DNA of 34,567 nt from Rhodospirillales bacterium (GTDB lineage Bacteria > Pseudomonadota > Alphaproteobacteria > Reyranellales > Reyranellaceae), in the NCBI GenBank assembly GCA_009377525.1, contig WHTW01000079.1, forward strand, positions 1 through 34,567. The letters are read 5' to 3'. The notes under the pieces are model-generated. The model was not told the origin of the DNA. It saw only the letters and a program-made list of their open reading frames with translations, and did no database searches. Below, piece after piece: positions 8,518-21,001 of the stretch (position 1 is the first letter of the stretch; every line of letters begins with the position of its first letter). The translations under genes and the position numbers were made by a program.

Positions 8518-11500
8518 ATGGGCAGGTGCTTGAAGTCCACGGTCGGATCGGCCGGGGTGGGGGAGGCGTGTCGGCGCTTGCAGTTGCAGGCGCCTGCCAT
8601 TTGCTGTTTTGATGACTTTCAAGGCACCGGCGATTGGCAGCTGCGGCTGGCCCGGGCCGCCGATTTGGGCCTCGACCACGTCTGTCTCAATCCCTTCCTG
8701 GCCCGACGCAACGATCCTTTGTTGATCAGCGATCTTGCCAAGCCGAACCCCGGCCTCGGGATTGGCGGTTCGATCGAAGATGCGGTCCACGAGATTGCCG
8801 TCCTGTGTGAACGGCGGGGCCTGCGCCTTTGCCTCGACGTCGTCCTTGACCGGCTGGCGGCCGACGGGGTCAGTGCCCACCAGGCCGGGGATTTGTTCGA
8901 GCGCCGGTATCAAAGCGATGTCGTCGATCCGCACCTCGACCCTTCCATCGCGCACGCCGTCACCGTGCGCCCCGACGCCGATCAGGTGGCATCTTGGTGG
9001 GCTTCGCACCTTGTGCGACTGGCCGATGCGGGAGCTGCAGCCTTCCGCCTCCTGGGCCTCGGTCTTCTGCCGGCCGGCGCCTTGCATGCGATCGTTGCCG
9101 CGACCCGCCGCGAGGCCGCTTGCGCCTTGTGGGCTTGGACGCCAGGCCTCGCCTGGTCGCGCCATGGCGAACTGGTGGATGCAGGCCTCGACGGCGTCTT
9201 CGCCTCCACTGCCTGGTGGGATGGAAGCGCCGCCTGGTACGTCGAGGAACTTGATTCGCTTGCGCGCCTTGCGCCGATCATAGGCGTCGTCGCCGAAGCG
9301 CGCAGCCTGCCGGCCGACGTTGCCGCACGGAGTCGTACGCTGCAGCTCGCCGCCGCCACGACCGACGGCCTGTTCCTGCCGGAAGGATTTGCCATCGACA
9401 TCGAAGACGAGATTCGACGGGCGACCACCGATCTCCAACGTCGCCGCCGGCCGACGAAGGCCGTTCGTCGCCTGACCGGGTCGTCGGCGGCAGTGACGGC
9501 GCTGGTGCGTCTCGACGCGGCGGATCCACGGCAGGCGCAGCATGGACTTGTCGTTCTGATCAACAACGACACCGCCCGGAACCAGGCTGTGCCGGTGAGC
9601 TTGAGTCCGCTCGATCCGGTGGCCGGCACCGTGCTGGGCGAGCCCCGCCTGCTCAACGGACGATCGATGCCCTATCACCTGCAGCCAGGCGAGGTGCTGG
9701 TGGCCGAGCTCGATGCCATCGATCCGGTAAAGAACGACGGTAAACTGCGTTCGGCCAGCGCCGTGGCGGCGCGTTCTCCGGTGGTGATCGACCGCGTCGT
9801 CCCCCAGGCGCCGGGCTTCGCGGTCCGACGCGTCATCGGCCGGCCGGTCGCCGTGGAGGCCGACATCTTCGCCGACGGGCATGACGTTCTGGCCGCGGAA
9901 CTGCTGTGGCGCGAGGCGGGCGAGTCGGAATGGCGGCGCTCGACCATGACGCCGCTCGGCAACGACCGCTGGCGCGGCGCCATCATGCCTCGGCGGATCG
10001 GCCGGCATTTCTTCACCATCGAGGCCTGGCGCGACGAGTACGGTAGCCTGAGCCACGCTCTCGAGGTCAAGAGCCGTGCCGGCGTCGACGTCGCCGTCGA
10101 CATTGCCGATGCCGCCGCCTACTTGCGCAGGCTCGGCCTTGGCGAGCTCGTCACCAGGCTGGATCGCGCCGATACGGAGGCCGCGGTTCGGTTGCTGACG
10201 GCTGCCGAAACGCATCATCTGGTCGCCGCGACGGAGGTTCCCACCCTGCCGTGCCGGCATCCCGAGATCGCCGTCGAGGTCGAACGGCCGCAGGCGGAGT
10301 TCGCGAGCTGGTACGAGCTCTTCCCGCGCTCCCTGGGGACGTTCAACGACGTCGTTGCCCACCTGCCGCGCGTTCGCGACATGGGGTTCGACGTCCTCTA
10401 TTTCCCGCCCATCCATCCGATCGGCGCTACCAACCGCAAGGGCCGCAACAATGCTTTGAAGGCCGCACCCGACGATCCCGGCAGTCCTTATGCCATCGGC
10501 GCCCGCGACGGCGGTCACGACGCGATCCACGCAGCCCTCGGCACGCCGGAGGATTTCCGCCGGCTGGTGGCCGCTGCCCGCGAGCATGGCCTCGAGATCG
10601 CGCTCGACTTCGCCATCCAGTGCTCGCCCGACCATCCCTGGCTGACCCAGCACCCTGAGTGGTTCCGTCGTCGCGCCGACGGCTCGATCCGCTTCGCCGA
10701 GAACCCGCCCAAGAAGTACGAAGACATCGTCAACGTCGACTTCCATGCCGAAGGCGCGGCGCCCGAGCTGTGGCTGGCGTTGCGCGATGTCGTGCTGCAC
10801 TGGGTCGGCGAGGGCGTGCGGATCTTCCGGGTCGACAATCCGCACACCAAGCCGCTGCCCTTCTGGGAGTGGATGATCGCCGATGTCCGCGGCCGCCATC
10901 CCGATGTGATCTTCCTGGCCGAGGCCTTCACGCGGCCCACCATGATGTATCGCCTCGCCAAGATCGGCTTCTCGCAGTCCTATACCTACTTTACCTGGCG
11001 CAACACCAAGGGCGAGATCGCCGACTATCTGCGCGAGCTGACCACGACGGAAGCGGCCGACTATTACCGGCCGCATTTCTTCGTCAACACGCCCGACATC
11101 AATCCCTATTTCCTGCAGAGCTCGGGCCGCGCCGGCTTCCTGATCCGGGCGGCCTTGGCTGCGACCCTGTCCGGCCTGTGGGGCGTCTATTCCGGCTTCG
11201 AGCTCTGCGAGTCCGCGGCCCTGCCCGGGCGCGAGGAATACCTCGATTCGGAGAAGTACGAGGTGCGGCAGCGCGATTTCAACGCGGCCGGCAACATCGT
11301 GGCCGAGATCACCGCGCTCAACCGCCTGCGTCGCCTGTACCCCGCGCTCCACAGCCATCTCGGCGTGCGCTTCTATAGCGCCTTCAACGACCAGGTCCTG
11401 GTCTATGGCAAGCTGTCACCCGACGGCGCGGAGATGATCCTCGTCGCCGTCAGCTTCGATCCGCACCACGCGCAGGAAGCGTCCTTCGAAGTGCCGTTGT

Positions 11501-11658
11501 GGGAGTGGAAGCTGCCCGACAATGGCGCCGTCGAGGTCGAGGATCTGATGCGCGCCAACCGTTTCGTCTGGCAGGGCAAGGTACAGCGCGTTCGTCTCGA
11601 TCCGGCGGAGCTGCCCTTCGCCATCTGGCGCATCGCGCCGATGGGGGGCCGGCCGTGA
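8518..11658 (+). CDS. glgE: Alpha-1,4-glucan:maltose-1-phosphate maltosyltransferase with N-terminal pseudo-GH13 extension
   Basis: A 1046-residue cytosolic GH13 enzyme that transfers maltosyl units from alpha-maltose-1-phosphate to the non-reducing end of alpha-1,4-glucan. Canonical GlgE occupies roughly residues 420-1046. It has the N-domain (VVIDRVVPQAPGFAVRRVIG), an insert and barrel start (YELFPRS, FPPIHPIGATNRKG), nucleophile Asp773 in FRVDNPHTKP, acid/base Glu802 in FLAEAFTRP and Asp860 in VNTPDINP. The spacing of 29 and 87 residues matches known GlgE. Residues 1 to about 420 resemble a second barrel plus beta-domain lacking the catalytic acids (FRLL where FRVD is expected). ATG 8518 has a weak ribosome site, and TTG 8530 after AGGTG is possible. 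The gene ends in a GTGA overlap with treS. Confidence 0.93.
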   Translation: MGRCLKSTVGSAGVGEACRRLQLQAPAICCFDDFQGTGDWQLRLARAADLGLDHVCLNPFLARRNDPLLISDLAKPNPGLGIGGSIEDAVHEIAVLCERRGLRLCLDVVLDRLAADGVSAHQAGDLFERRYQSDVVDPHLDPSIAHAVTVRPDADQVASWWASHLVRLADAGAAAFRLLGLGLLPAGALHAIVAATRREAACALWAWTPGLAWSRHGELVDAGLDGVFASTAWWDGSAAWYVEELDSLARLAPIIGVVAEARSLPADVAARSRTLQLAAATTDGLFLPEGFAIDIEDEIRRATTDLQRRRRPTKAVRRLTGSSAAVTALVRLDAADPRQAQHGLVVLINNDTARNQAVPVSLSPLDPVAGTVLGEPRLLNGRSMPYHLQPGEVLVAELDAIDPVKNDGKLRSASAVAARSPVVIDRVVPQAPGFAVRRVIGRPVAVEADIFADGHDVLAAELLWREAGESEWRRSTMTPLGNDRWRGAIMPRRIGRHFFTIEAWRDEYGSLSHALEVKSRAGVDVAVDIADAAAYLRRLGLGELVTRLDRADTEAAVRLLTAAETHHLVAATEVPTLPCRHPEIAVEVERPQAEFASWYELFPRSLGTFNDVVAHLPRVRDMGFDVLYFPPIHPIGATNRKGRNNALKAAPDDPGSPYAIGARDGGHDAIHAALGTPEDFRRLVAAAREHGLEIALDFAIQCSPDHPWLTQHPEWFRRRADGSIRFAENPPKKYEDIVNVDFHAEGAAPELWLALRDVVLHWVGEGVRIFRVDNPHTKPLPFWEWMIADVRGRHPDVIFLAEAFTRPTMMYRLAKIGFSQSYTYFTWRNTKGEIADYLRELTTTEAADYYRPHFFVNTPDINPYFLQSSGRAGFLIRAALAATLSGLWGVYSGFELCESAALPGREEYLDSEKYEVRQRDFNAAGNIVAEITALNRLRRLYPALHSHLGVRFYSAFNDQVLVYGKLSPDGAEMILVAVSFDPHHAQEASFEVPLWEWKLPDNGAVEVEDLMRANRFVWQGKVQRVRLDPAELPFAIWRIAPMGGRP

Positions 11659-14600
11659 ACGCTCCTCTTGCCGCCGCCCAGCTGCCCATCGCCCAGGATG
11701 CGCTCTGGTACAAGGACGCGATCATCTACCAGCTTCACATCAAGTCGTTCTTCGATTCCGACAATGACGGCATCGGCGATTTCCCCGGCCTGATCTCCAA
11801 GCTCGATTACATCGCCGACCTTGGCGTCAACACGCTGTGGTTGCTGCCCTTCTATCCGTCGCCACGGCTCGATGACGGCTACGACATCGCTGAATACACC
11901 GCCGTCCATCCCGAATACGGCACGCTCGACGACGCCAAGCGCCTGTTCGATGAGGCCCATCGGCGCGGCATACGCGTCATCACCGAGCTGGTGATCAATC
12001 ATACCTCTGATCAACATGCCTGGTTCCAGCGCGCCCGCCTGGCGCCGCCGGGCTCGCCCGAGCGCGACTTTTATGTCTGGTCGGACAACGACCAGAAATA
12101 CAGCGGCACGCGCGTCATCTTCCTCGATACCCAGCGCTCGAACTGGACCTGGGATGCCGCCGCCAACGCCTACTATTGGCACCGCTTCTACGCCCACCAG
12201 CCCGACCTCAATTTCGACAACCCGGCTGTGATGGACGCGGTGCTGGGCGTCATGCGCTTCTGGCTCGATCTCGGCGTCGATGGCCTGCGGCTCGATGCCG
12301 TGCCGTACCTGGTCGAGCGCGAGGGCACGAACAACGAGAACCTGCCCGAGACCCACGACGTGCTACGGCGCATCCGGGCCGAGATCGACACCCACTATCC
12401 CGACCGCGTGCTGCTGGCCGAGGCCAACCAATGGCCGGAGGACACCAAGGAGTATTTCGGCAACGGCGATGAATGCCACATGGCGTTCCACTTCCCGCTG
12501 ATGCCGCGCATGTACATGGCGCTGGCCCGCGAGGACCGCTTCCCCATCACCGACATCATGCGCCAGACGCCGCAGATCCCCGAGACCTGCCAGTGGGCGA
12601 TCTTCCTGCGCAATCACGACGAGCTGACGCTCGAGATGGTGACGGATTCGGAGCGCGACTATCTCTGGCAGACTTACGCGACCGACCGCCGCGCTCGGCT
12701 CAATCTCGGTATCCGCCGCCGGCTCGCACCGCTGCTCGAGCGTGACCGCCGCCGCATCGAGCTGATGAACTTCCTGCTGTTCTCCATGCCCGGCACACCG
12801 GTCATCTACTACGGCGACGAGCTCGGCATGGGCGACAACATCCGGCTGGGCGATCGCGATGGCGTGCGCACCCCGATGCAATGGTCGCCCGACCGCAACG
12901 GCGGTTTCTCGCGCGCCGATCCAGCGGCGCTGGCGCTGCCCACCATCATGGACCCGCTGTACGGCTACGAGATCATCAATGCCGAGGCCCAGACGCGCGA
13001 TGCCCATTCGCTGCTGCACTGGACCCGGCGCACGCTCGTCATCCGCCGCATGCACGCCGCCTTCGGGCGCGGCTCGCTGCGTTTCCTCTACCCGAAGAAC
13101 CGCAAGGTGCTCGCCTATCTGCGCGAGCTCGATGGCGAGGTCATTCTCTGCGTCGCCAACGTCTCGCGCGCGCCGCAGGCGGTCGAGCTCGACCTCTCCG
13201 AGTTTACCGGCCGCGTGCCCGTCGAGCTGACCGGCGGCTCGCTGTTCCCGCCGATCGGCCAGCTCAGCTATCTGCTCACCCTTCCGCCTTACGGCTTCTA
13301 CTGGTTCATCCTGACGACCGAGACCGAGGCGCCGTCCTGGCACACGCCCGCGCCCGAGCCGATGCCGGACTATGTCACTGTCGTAGTGCGCAACCAGCTC
13401 GATCAGGCCCTGGAGGCGGCGGCGTCTGTGCTGGAACGCGAGACCCTGCCGCCTTACCTGCAGAAACGCCGCTGGTTCGGCGCCAAGGACAAGACGCTGC
13501 AATCGTCGCACATCGCCTACCTGGCGCGGCTGGGCGGCGAGCGCGAACTGCTGCTGGCCGAGATCGAGGTCCAGGCCGACGGCGTCACGAGCCGATGGCA
13601 GGTGCCGCTGTCGATGTGCTGGGAGGACGAGCCGACGGCCGCGCTGCCCTCGCAGCTGGCACTCGCGCGCGTGCGCCGCGGCCGGCGGGTCGGATTGCTG
13701 ACGGATGCCTTCTCCCTGCCGATCTTCGCCCGCCGCATGTTGGAGGCGCTGGCCAATGGCGAGCGTCTCGAGACGACGGAAGGCCAGATCGTCTTCGAGC
13801 CCATGCCCGACAAGGTCGAGGTGTTGCGCCGGCCGGCTGACGCGCAGGTCATGTGGCTGACCGCCGAGCAATCGAACAGCTCGCTGATCGTAGACGATGC
13901 CGTGATGCTGAAGATCTTCCGCTCCGTCTCGACCGGCGAGCATCCCGAAGCCGAGATGAGCCGCTACCTCACATCGCACGGTTTCGCCAATGCACCGGCC
14001 CTGCTGGGCGAGGTGAGCCGCATCGACAACGAGGGAAAGCGCCATGCGCTCGCCGTGGCCCAGGCCTTCATCCGTAACCAGGGTGATGCCTGGACGTGGG
14101 TCCTGGACCAGTCCAATCGCGCGTTCGACGCCACGACGAGCCGCGAGGCCACGGCGGAGGCGCGCGGCGACGATATCCGCGACTATCATGCCTTCGCCGC
14201 CACGATCGGCCGGCAGCTCGGCAACATGCACGTCGTGCTGGCGCAGCCGACCGACGATCCGGCTTTCGCGCCGCGGCGGGCCACGGCGGAGGATGTCGAT
14301 GCCTGGATCGCGCGGGCATCGGAGCTTCTTGCCCGGGCGTTCGATGCCCTCGCCGATCGCAAGGACTGGGACACCGAGGCGCTCGAGGCTCAGGCCAAGC
14401 AATTGCTCGCCGGCCGTGAGGCCTTGCAGGAGACGTTGCGGCGCCTCGCCAGGCACGGCGAGGGCACATTGATGACGCGCATCCATGGCGACTTCCATCT
14501 GGGCCAGGTGCTGGTCGCCAGTGCCGATGCCTACATCATCGACTTCGAGGGCGAGCCGGCGCGGCCCCTCGAGGAGCGCCGCCGCAAGGCCAGTCCCCTG

Positions 14601-14942
14601 CGCGACGTCGCTGGCCTGTTGCGCTCGATCGACTATGCGGCCGCCACGGCGATCGATCCCAAGAACGTGGTTGCCAGCCGTCTCTCTCCAGGGCGGCGGC
14701 AGCGGCTGGTGACGCGGCTGCGCGAGGGATCGGAAAAGGCCTTCGTCGATGCCTATCGCGAGGCGGCCGCCGGACTGCCGGACATGGGCGGCGATGCGCT
14801 GCTCGATTTCTTCCTGCTCGAGAAGGCAGCTTACGAAGTGGGCTATGAGGCGGCCAACCGTCCGGGCTGGCTCGCCGTCCCGATGACCGGGCTGGCGCGC
14901 ATCGCCAGACGCCTTCTCAAAGCTGCTCGGAGCGACGCGTGA
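11655..14942 (+). CDS. treS: Trehalose synthase / maltokinase fusion (TreS-Mak)
   Basis: A 1095-residue bifunctional protein. The N-terminal GH13 domain (about 1-550) interconverts trehalose and maltose. It has YQLHIKSFFDSDNDGIGDF, nucleophile Asp214 (GLRLDAVPYL), acid/base Glu256 (LLAEANQWP) and Asp322 (FLRNHDELTLEM). The C-terminal domain (about 580-1095) is maltokinase, which uses ATP to make maltose-1-phosphate. It has LPPYLQKRRWFGAKD, His944/Asp946 in HGDFHLGQVL and Asp963/Glu965 in DFEGEP for Mg2+. The product feeds GlgE, encoded just upstream. The start is a GTG inside the GTGA overlap with the glgE stop. Fused TreS-Mak proteins are common in Proteobacteria; in mycobacteria the two are separate and form a complex. 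Confidence 0.95.
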   Translation: MNAPLAAAQLPIAQDALWYKDAIIYQLHIKSFFDSDNDGIGDFPGLISKLDYIADLGVNTLWLLPFYPSPRLDDGYDIAEYTAVHPEYGTLDDAKRLFDEAHRRGIRVITELVINHTSDQHAWFQRARLAPPGSPERDFYVWSDNDQKYSGTRVIFLDTQRSNWTWDAAANAYYWHRFYAHQPDLNFDNPAVMDAVLGVMRFWLDLGVDGLRLDAVPYLVEREGTNNENLPETHDVLRRIRAEIDTHYPDRVLLAEANQWPEDTKEYFGNGDECHMAFHFPLMPRMYMALAREDRFPITDIMRQTPQIPETCQWAIFLRNHDELTLEMVTDSERDYLWQTYATDRRARLNLGIRRRLAPLLERDRRRIELMNFLLFSMPGTPVIYYGDELGMGDNIRLGDRDGVRTPMQWSPDRNGGFSRADPAALALPTIMDPLYGYEIINAEAQTRDAHSLLHWTRRTLVIRRMHAAFGRGSLRFLYPKNRKVLAYLRELDGEVILCVANVSRAPQAVELDLSEFTGRVPVELTGGSLFPPIGQLSYLLTLPPYGFYWFILTTETEAPSWHTPAPEPMPDYVTVVVRNQLDQALEAAASVLERETLPPYLQKRRWFGAKDKTLQSSHIAYLARLGGERELLLAEIEVQADGVTSRWQVPLSMCWEDEPTAALPSQLALARVRRGRRVGLLTDAFSLPIFARRMLEALANGERLETTEGQIVFEPMPDKVEVLRRPADAQVMWLTAEQSNSSLIVDDAVMLKIFRSVSTGEHPEAEMSRYLTSHGFANAPALLGEVSRIDNEGKRHALAVAQAFIRNQGDAWTWVLDQSNRAFDATTSREATAEARGDDIRDYHAFAATIGRQLGNMHVVLAQPTDDPAFAPRRATAEDVDAWIARASELLARAFDALADRKDWDTEALEAQAKQLLAGREALQETLRRLARHGEGTLMTRIHGDFHLGQVLVASADAYIIDFEGEPARPLEERRRKASPLRDVAGLLRSIDYAAATAIDPKNVVASRLSPGRRQRLVTRLREGSEKAFVDAYREAAAGLPDMGGDALLDFFLLEKAAYEVGYEAANRPGWLAVPMTGLARIARRLLKAARSDA

Positions 14943-17128
14943 ACGAGATGACCAGGCCGCAGCTCGACCGCGGCGAGGTCGAGGCGCTGACGACGGCGCG
15001 TCATCGCGACTCCTTCCGCGTGCTGGGGCCGCATGACGGGCCCGACGGCCGCACCATCCGTGCCTATCTGCCGGGCGCGCAGTCGGTCGAGGCGCTGCGC
15101 CGCGCCGATCGTGCCTCGCTGGGAGCGTTGGCCGAGGTCCAGTCAGGGTTGTTCGAGGGCGCCGTGGCCGACGCCTCGCCCTATCTGCTGCGCATCCAGT
15201 GGCCGGCCGCGGTGCAGGAGACCGAGGATCCCTACGCCTTCGGGCCGGTGCTGGGCGAGCTCGACCTGCACCTGTTCAACGAGGGTCGCCACTTCCATCT
15301 GGCCGATGCGCTCGGCGCCAACGTCGTCACCATCGACGGCGTGCAGGGCGTGCGCTTCGCGGTATGGGCGCCCAACGCCGAGCGCGTCGCGGTGATCGGC
15401 GACTTCAATTCATGGGACGCGCGGCGCCATCCCATGCGGCTGCGCCATCCCTCCGGCATCTGGGAGCTGTTCGTGCCGCGGGTCGCCGCCGGCGTGCGCT
15501 ACAAGTACGACATCATGGGCCCGGGCGGAGCGCGCCAGCCCGACAAGGCCGATCCGGTGGCGCAGCAGGCCGAGCTGGCCCCCGGGACCGCCTCGATCGT
15601 GCCCTCGCCACGGCCGTTCCGTTGGACCGACGACAAGTGGCTCGCAAGCCGCGCGCAGCGCCAGGCGCCGCAGGCGCCGCTCTCGATCTATGAGGTGCAT
15701 ATCGGCTCGTGGCTCAGGCCTGGCGAGCAGCGCGGCTCGCTGTGGGATCTCGCCGTCGAGCGCCTGATCCCCTACGTCGCCGAGCTCGGCTTCACGCATG
15801 TCGAGCTTCTGCCCATCACCGAGCATCCGTTCGGCGGCTCGTGGGGCTACCAGCCACTCGGCCTGTTCGCGCCGTCCGCGCGCTTCGGCCCACCCGAATC
15901 CTTCGCCCGCTTCGTCGATGCGCTGCATGCCAACGATATCGGTCTGCTGCTCGATTGGGTTCCGGCGCATTTCCCGACCGATCCGCATGGCCTGGCGCGC
16001 TTCGACGGCACGGCGCTCTACGAGCATTTCGACCCGCGCGAAGGCTTTCATCGCGACTGGAACACCTACATCTACAATTTCGGGCGTCGCGAGGTGCAGG
16101 GCTTCCTGATCGCGAGCGCGCTGCACTGGCTGGAGCGCTATCACGTCGACGGGCTCCGGGTCGATGCCGTGGCCTCGATGCTCTATCGCGACTACAGCCG
16201 GCCGGCCGACGCCTGGATCCCCAATGTCTACGGTGGCCGCGAGAACCTCGAGGCCGTGGGCTTCCTGCGCCATCTCAACGCCGTCGTGGCCGAGCGCTGC
16301 CCCGGCGCCATCGTCGTTGCCGAGGAATCGACCGCTTGGCCCGGCGTCACCCAGGCGCAGCCCGATGGGCTCGGCTTCTCCTACAAGTGGAACATGGGCT
16401 GGATGCACGACACGCTGCGTTACATCGAGCGCGAGCCCGTCTATCGGGCCTATCATCACGACGACATCACCTTCGGCCTGCTCTACGCCTTCTCGGAAAA
16501 ATTCATCCTGCCGATCTCGCATGACGAGGTCGTGCACGGCAAAGGCTCGCTGCTCGGCAAGATGCCGGGCGACACGTGGCAGCGCTTCGCCAATCTGCGC
16601 GCCTATCTCGGCTTCATGTGGGCGCATCCCGGCAAGAAGCTGCTGTTCATGGGCTGCGAGATCGCCCAGCCGCGCGAATGGAACCACGACGCCGAGATCG
16701 ACTGGGGACTGCTCGGCGATCCGAGCCATGCCGGCATCCAGCGGCTGGTGCGCGACCTCAACCGGCTCTACACGGCCGAGCCGGCCTTGCATCGGCGCGA
16801 CACCGAGCCCGAAGGCTTCCGCTGGCTGATCGGCGACGATCGCGCCAATTCCGTCTTCGCCTTCCTGCGCCAGGGCCGGGACGGCGATGCCCCGATCCTG
16901 GTCGTCTGCAACATGACGTCGGTGCCGCGGCACGGCTATCGCATCGGCGTGCCGCGGCATGGCCGCTGGCGCGAGATCGCCAACACCGATTCCCGCTTCT
17001 ACGGCGGCAGCGACCTCGGCAATGACGGCGGCGCCGTCGCCCTCGACCAGCCCTCGCACGGCGAGGCCCAATCCGTCCTGTTGACCCTGCCGCCGCTCGC
17101 CACGGTGATGCTGCGCGCGGAGGGCTGA
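14939..17128 (+). CDS. glgB: 1,4-alpha-glucan branching enzyme
   Basis: A 729-residue GH13 enzyme, the full E. coli-like length, that introduces alpha-1,6 branches into glucan extended by GlgE. An N1 domain (SFRVLGPHDG) and a CBM48 module (FAVWAPNAERVAVIGDFNSWD, about residues 139-160) precede the barrel (YEVHIGSW). Catalytic residues are nucleophile Asp409 (LRVDAVASMLYRDYSR), acid/base Glu462 (VVAEESTAWPGV) and Asp529 (ISHDEVVHGKGS). The 409-to-462 spacing equals that of E. coli (405/458). The GTG start overlaps the treS stop as GTGA. The following glgX starts 2 bases after this stop, the only non-overlapping junction in the operon. Confidence 0.96.
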   Translation: MNEMTRPQLDRGEVEALTTARHRDSFRVLGPHDGPDGRTIRAYLPGAQSVEALRRADRASLGALAEVQSGLFEGAVADASPYLLRIQWPAAVQETEDPYAFGPVLGELDLHLFNEGRHFHLADALGANVVTIDGVQGVRFAVWAPNAERVAVIGDFNSWDARRHPMRLRHPSGIWELFVPRVAAGVRYKYDIMGPGGARQPDKADPVAQQAELAPGTASIVPSPRPFRWTDDKWLASRAQRQAPQAPLSIYEVHIGSWLRPGEQRGSLWDLAVERLIPYVAELGFTHVELLPITEHPFGGSWGYQPLGLFAPSARFGPPESFARFVDALHANDIGLLLDWVPAHFPTDPHGLARFDGTALYEHFDPREGFHRDWNTYIYNFGRREVQGFLIASALHWLERYHVDGLRVDAVASMLYRDYSRPADAWIPNVYGGRENLEAVGFLRHLNAVVAERCPGAIVVAEESTAWPGVTQAQPDGLGFSYKWNMGWMHDTLRYIEREPVYRAYHHDDITFGLLYAFSEKFILPISHDEVVHGKGSLLGKMPGDTWQRFANLRAYLGFMWAHPGKKLLFMGCEIAQPREWNHDAEIDWGLLGDPSHAGIQRLVRDLNRLYTAEPALHRRDTEPEGFRWLIGDDRANSVFAFLRQGRDGDAPILVVCNMTSVPRHGYRIGVPRHGRWREIANTDSRFYGGSDLGNDGGAVALDQPSHGEAQSVLLTLPPLATVMLRAEG

Positions 17129-17129
17129 G

Positions 17130-19231
<2,102 letters not shown>

Positions 19232-19235
<4 letters not shown>

Positions 19236-21001
19236 CCGCCTTCGCGCGCGAGCTGCCATTCGGCGCCACCCTGGTCGATCCGGACCATACGCGCTTTCGC
19301 CTGTGGGCCCCCGGCCAGCCGGAGGTGGCTGTGGACATCGATGGTCTGGGCGTCGTGCCGATGACGCGCGATGCCGAGGGCTGGTTCGAGGCCGAGACGG
19401 AATGCGGGGCAGGGGCTCGCTATCGCTATCGGCTGGCCGACGGACTGGCCGTGCCCGATCCGGCGTCGCGCGCCCAGGACCGCGACGTTCATGATCTCAG
19501 CCTGGTCGTCGATCCGCGCGCCTATCGCTGGCGGCATCCCGCCTGGCGTGGCCGCAGATGGCAGGAGGCCGTGCTCTATGAGCTTCACGCCGGCAGCCTG
19601 GGCGGCTTCGCCGGAGTCCAGGCGATGCTGCCCGACCTCACCCAGCTCGGCGTCACCGCCGTCGAGCTCATGCCGGTCAACGATTTCCCCGGCCAGCGCA
19701 ACTGGGGCTATGACGGCGTGCTGCCGTTTGCACCCGACGCCGCCTATGGCGCGCCCGACGACCTGAAGGCGCTGGTCGATGCCGCGCACGGCCTCGGCCT
19801 GATGATCTTCCTCGACGTCGTCTACAACCACTTCGGGCCGGACGGGAACTATCTCACCGCCTATGCCCCGGGCTTCTTCCGCACCGACGTTGCCACGCCC
19901 TGGGGTGCCGCCATCGATTTCCGTCGCCGCGAGGTGCGCCGCTTCTTCACCGAGAACGCCCTCTACTGGCTGATGGAATACCGCTTCGACGGCCTGCGCT
20001 TCGACGCCGTGCACGCCATCGAAGCACCCGACTGGCTGGACGAGATGGCGGCCGAGGTCCGCGCCACCGTCGAGCCCGGCCGCCATGTCCATCTCGTGCT
20101 CGAGCACGACGGCAACGTGGCCGACCATCTGCGACGCGGCTTCGACGCCCAGTGGAACGACGATGCCCATCACGTCCTGCATGTCCTGCTGACCGGCGAG
20201 GCCGACGGTTACTATGCCGACTATGCCGACCGGCCGGCCGAGCGTCTGGCCCGCTGCCTGGCCGAAGGCTTCGCCTACCAGGGCGAGCCCTCGGCCTATC
20301 GCAAGGGCCGGCCCCGCGGCACGCCCAGCGCCGATCTGGCCCCCACCGCCTTCGTGCTGTTCCTGCAGAACCACGACCAGGTCGGCAACCGGCCGTTCGG
20401 CGACCGGCTGGCCGGGCGCGTCGATGCCGCGACGCTCGAGGCGGCGATCGCGCTCCAGCTCCTCTGTCCGCAGATCCCGCTGATCTTCATGGGCGAGGAG
20501 GGGGCAAGCCGCACGCCCTTCCTGTTTTTCACCGACCATCACGGCGAGCTCGCCAAGGCGGTGCGCGAAGGGCGGCGGCGCGAGTTCGCGGCGTTCGCCG
20601 GCTTCCAGGACGGCGAGACGGCCGAATCGATTCCCGATCCCAACGCGCCGACCACTTTCGAAGGCAGCCGGCCGGTCGCGGACGATGCGGGCAGGCGCGC
20701 GCTGTACCGCGAGCTGTTGACGCTGCGCGCCGCAGCACTCGCGCCGCATCTTGCCGGCGCACGGTCGATTTCGGCCGAGGCCCGCGGCCCGGCCTGCGTC
20801 ACCGCGCGCTGGCGCCTGGGCAATGGCGCCGTGCTGGCGCTGTTCAGCAATCTCGGTCGCACCGCCTGCGCCGTCGATCCGCCGAAGGGAGATCTGTTGT
20901 TCGAGACGCGCGCCGGCGCCAGCGAAGGCGTTCGCGCTGGCGGCCTGGCAGGCCCCGCCACCGTCGCCTTCCTGGATTCGGCTGCCAAGAGCGACGGATG
21001 A
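19232..21001 (+). CDS. treZ: Malto-oligosyltrehalose trehalohydrolase
   Basis: A 589-residue GH13 enzyme that cleaves trehalose from the end of maltooligosyl trehalose made by TreY. It has an N-terminal beta-domain (TRFRLWAPGQPEVAVDI), the barrel start YELHAGSLGGFAGV and the family loop NDFPGQRNWGYDGVLPFAPD. Catalytic residues are Asp258 (GLRFDAVHAI), Glu291 (LVLEHDGN) and Asp382 (LQNHDQVGNRPFG). DDAHHVLHVLLTGE and GYYADYAD are TreZ-specific. Both ends overlap neighbours by 4 bases (ATGA), giving tight coupling to glgX and malQ. Confidence 0.95.

Noticed and set aside
8200..11358. Minus-strand open frame of over 1000 codons opposite glgE
   Set aside because: It mirrors the GC-rich third positions of glgE. 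The translation is rich in Arg, Gly, His and Gln with no domain, while the plus strand carries complete GlgE motifs.
12363..14498. Minus-strand open frame of 711 codons opposite treS-mak
   Set aside because: Antisense shadow of a real gene; no recognisable motif and no ribosome site.
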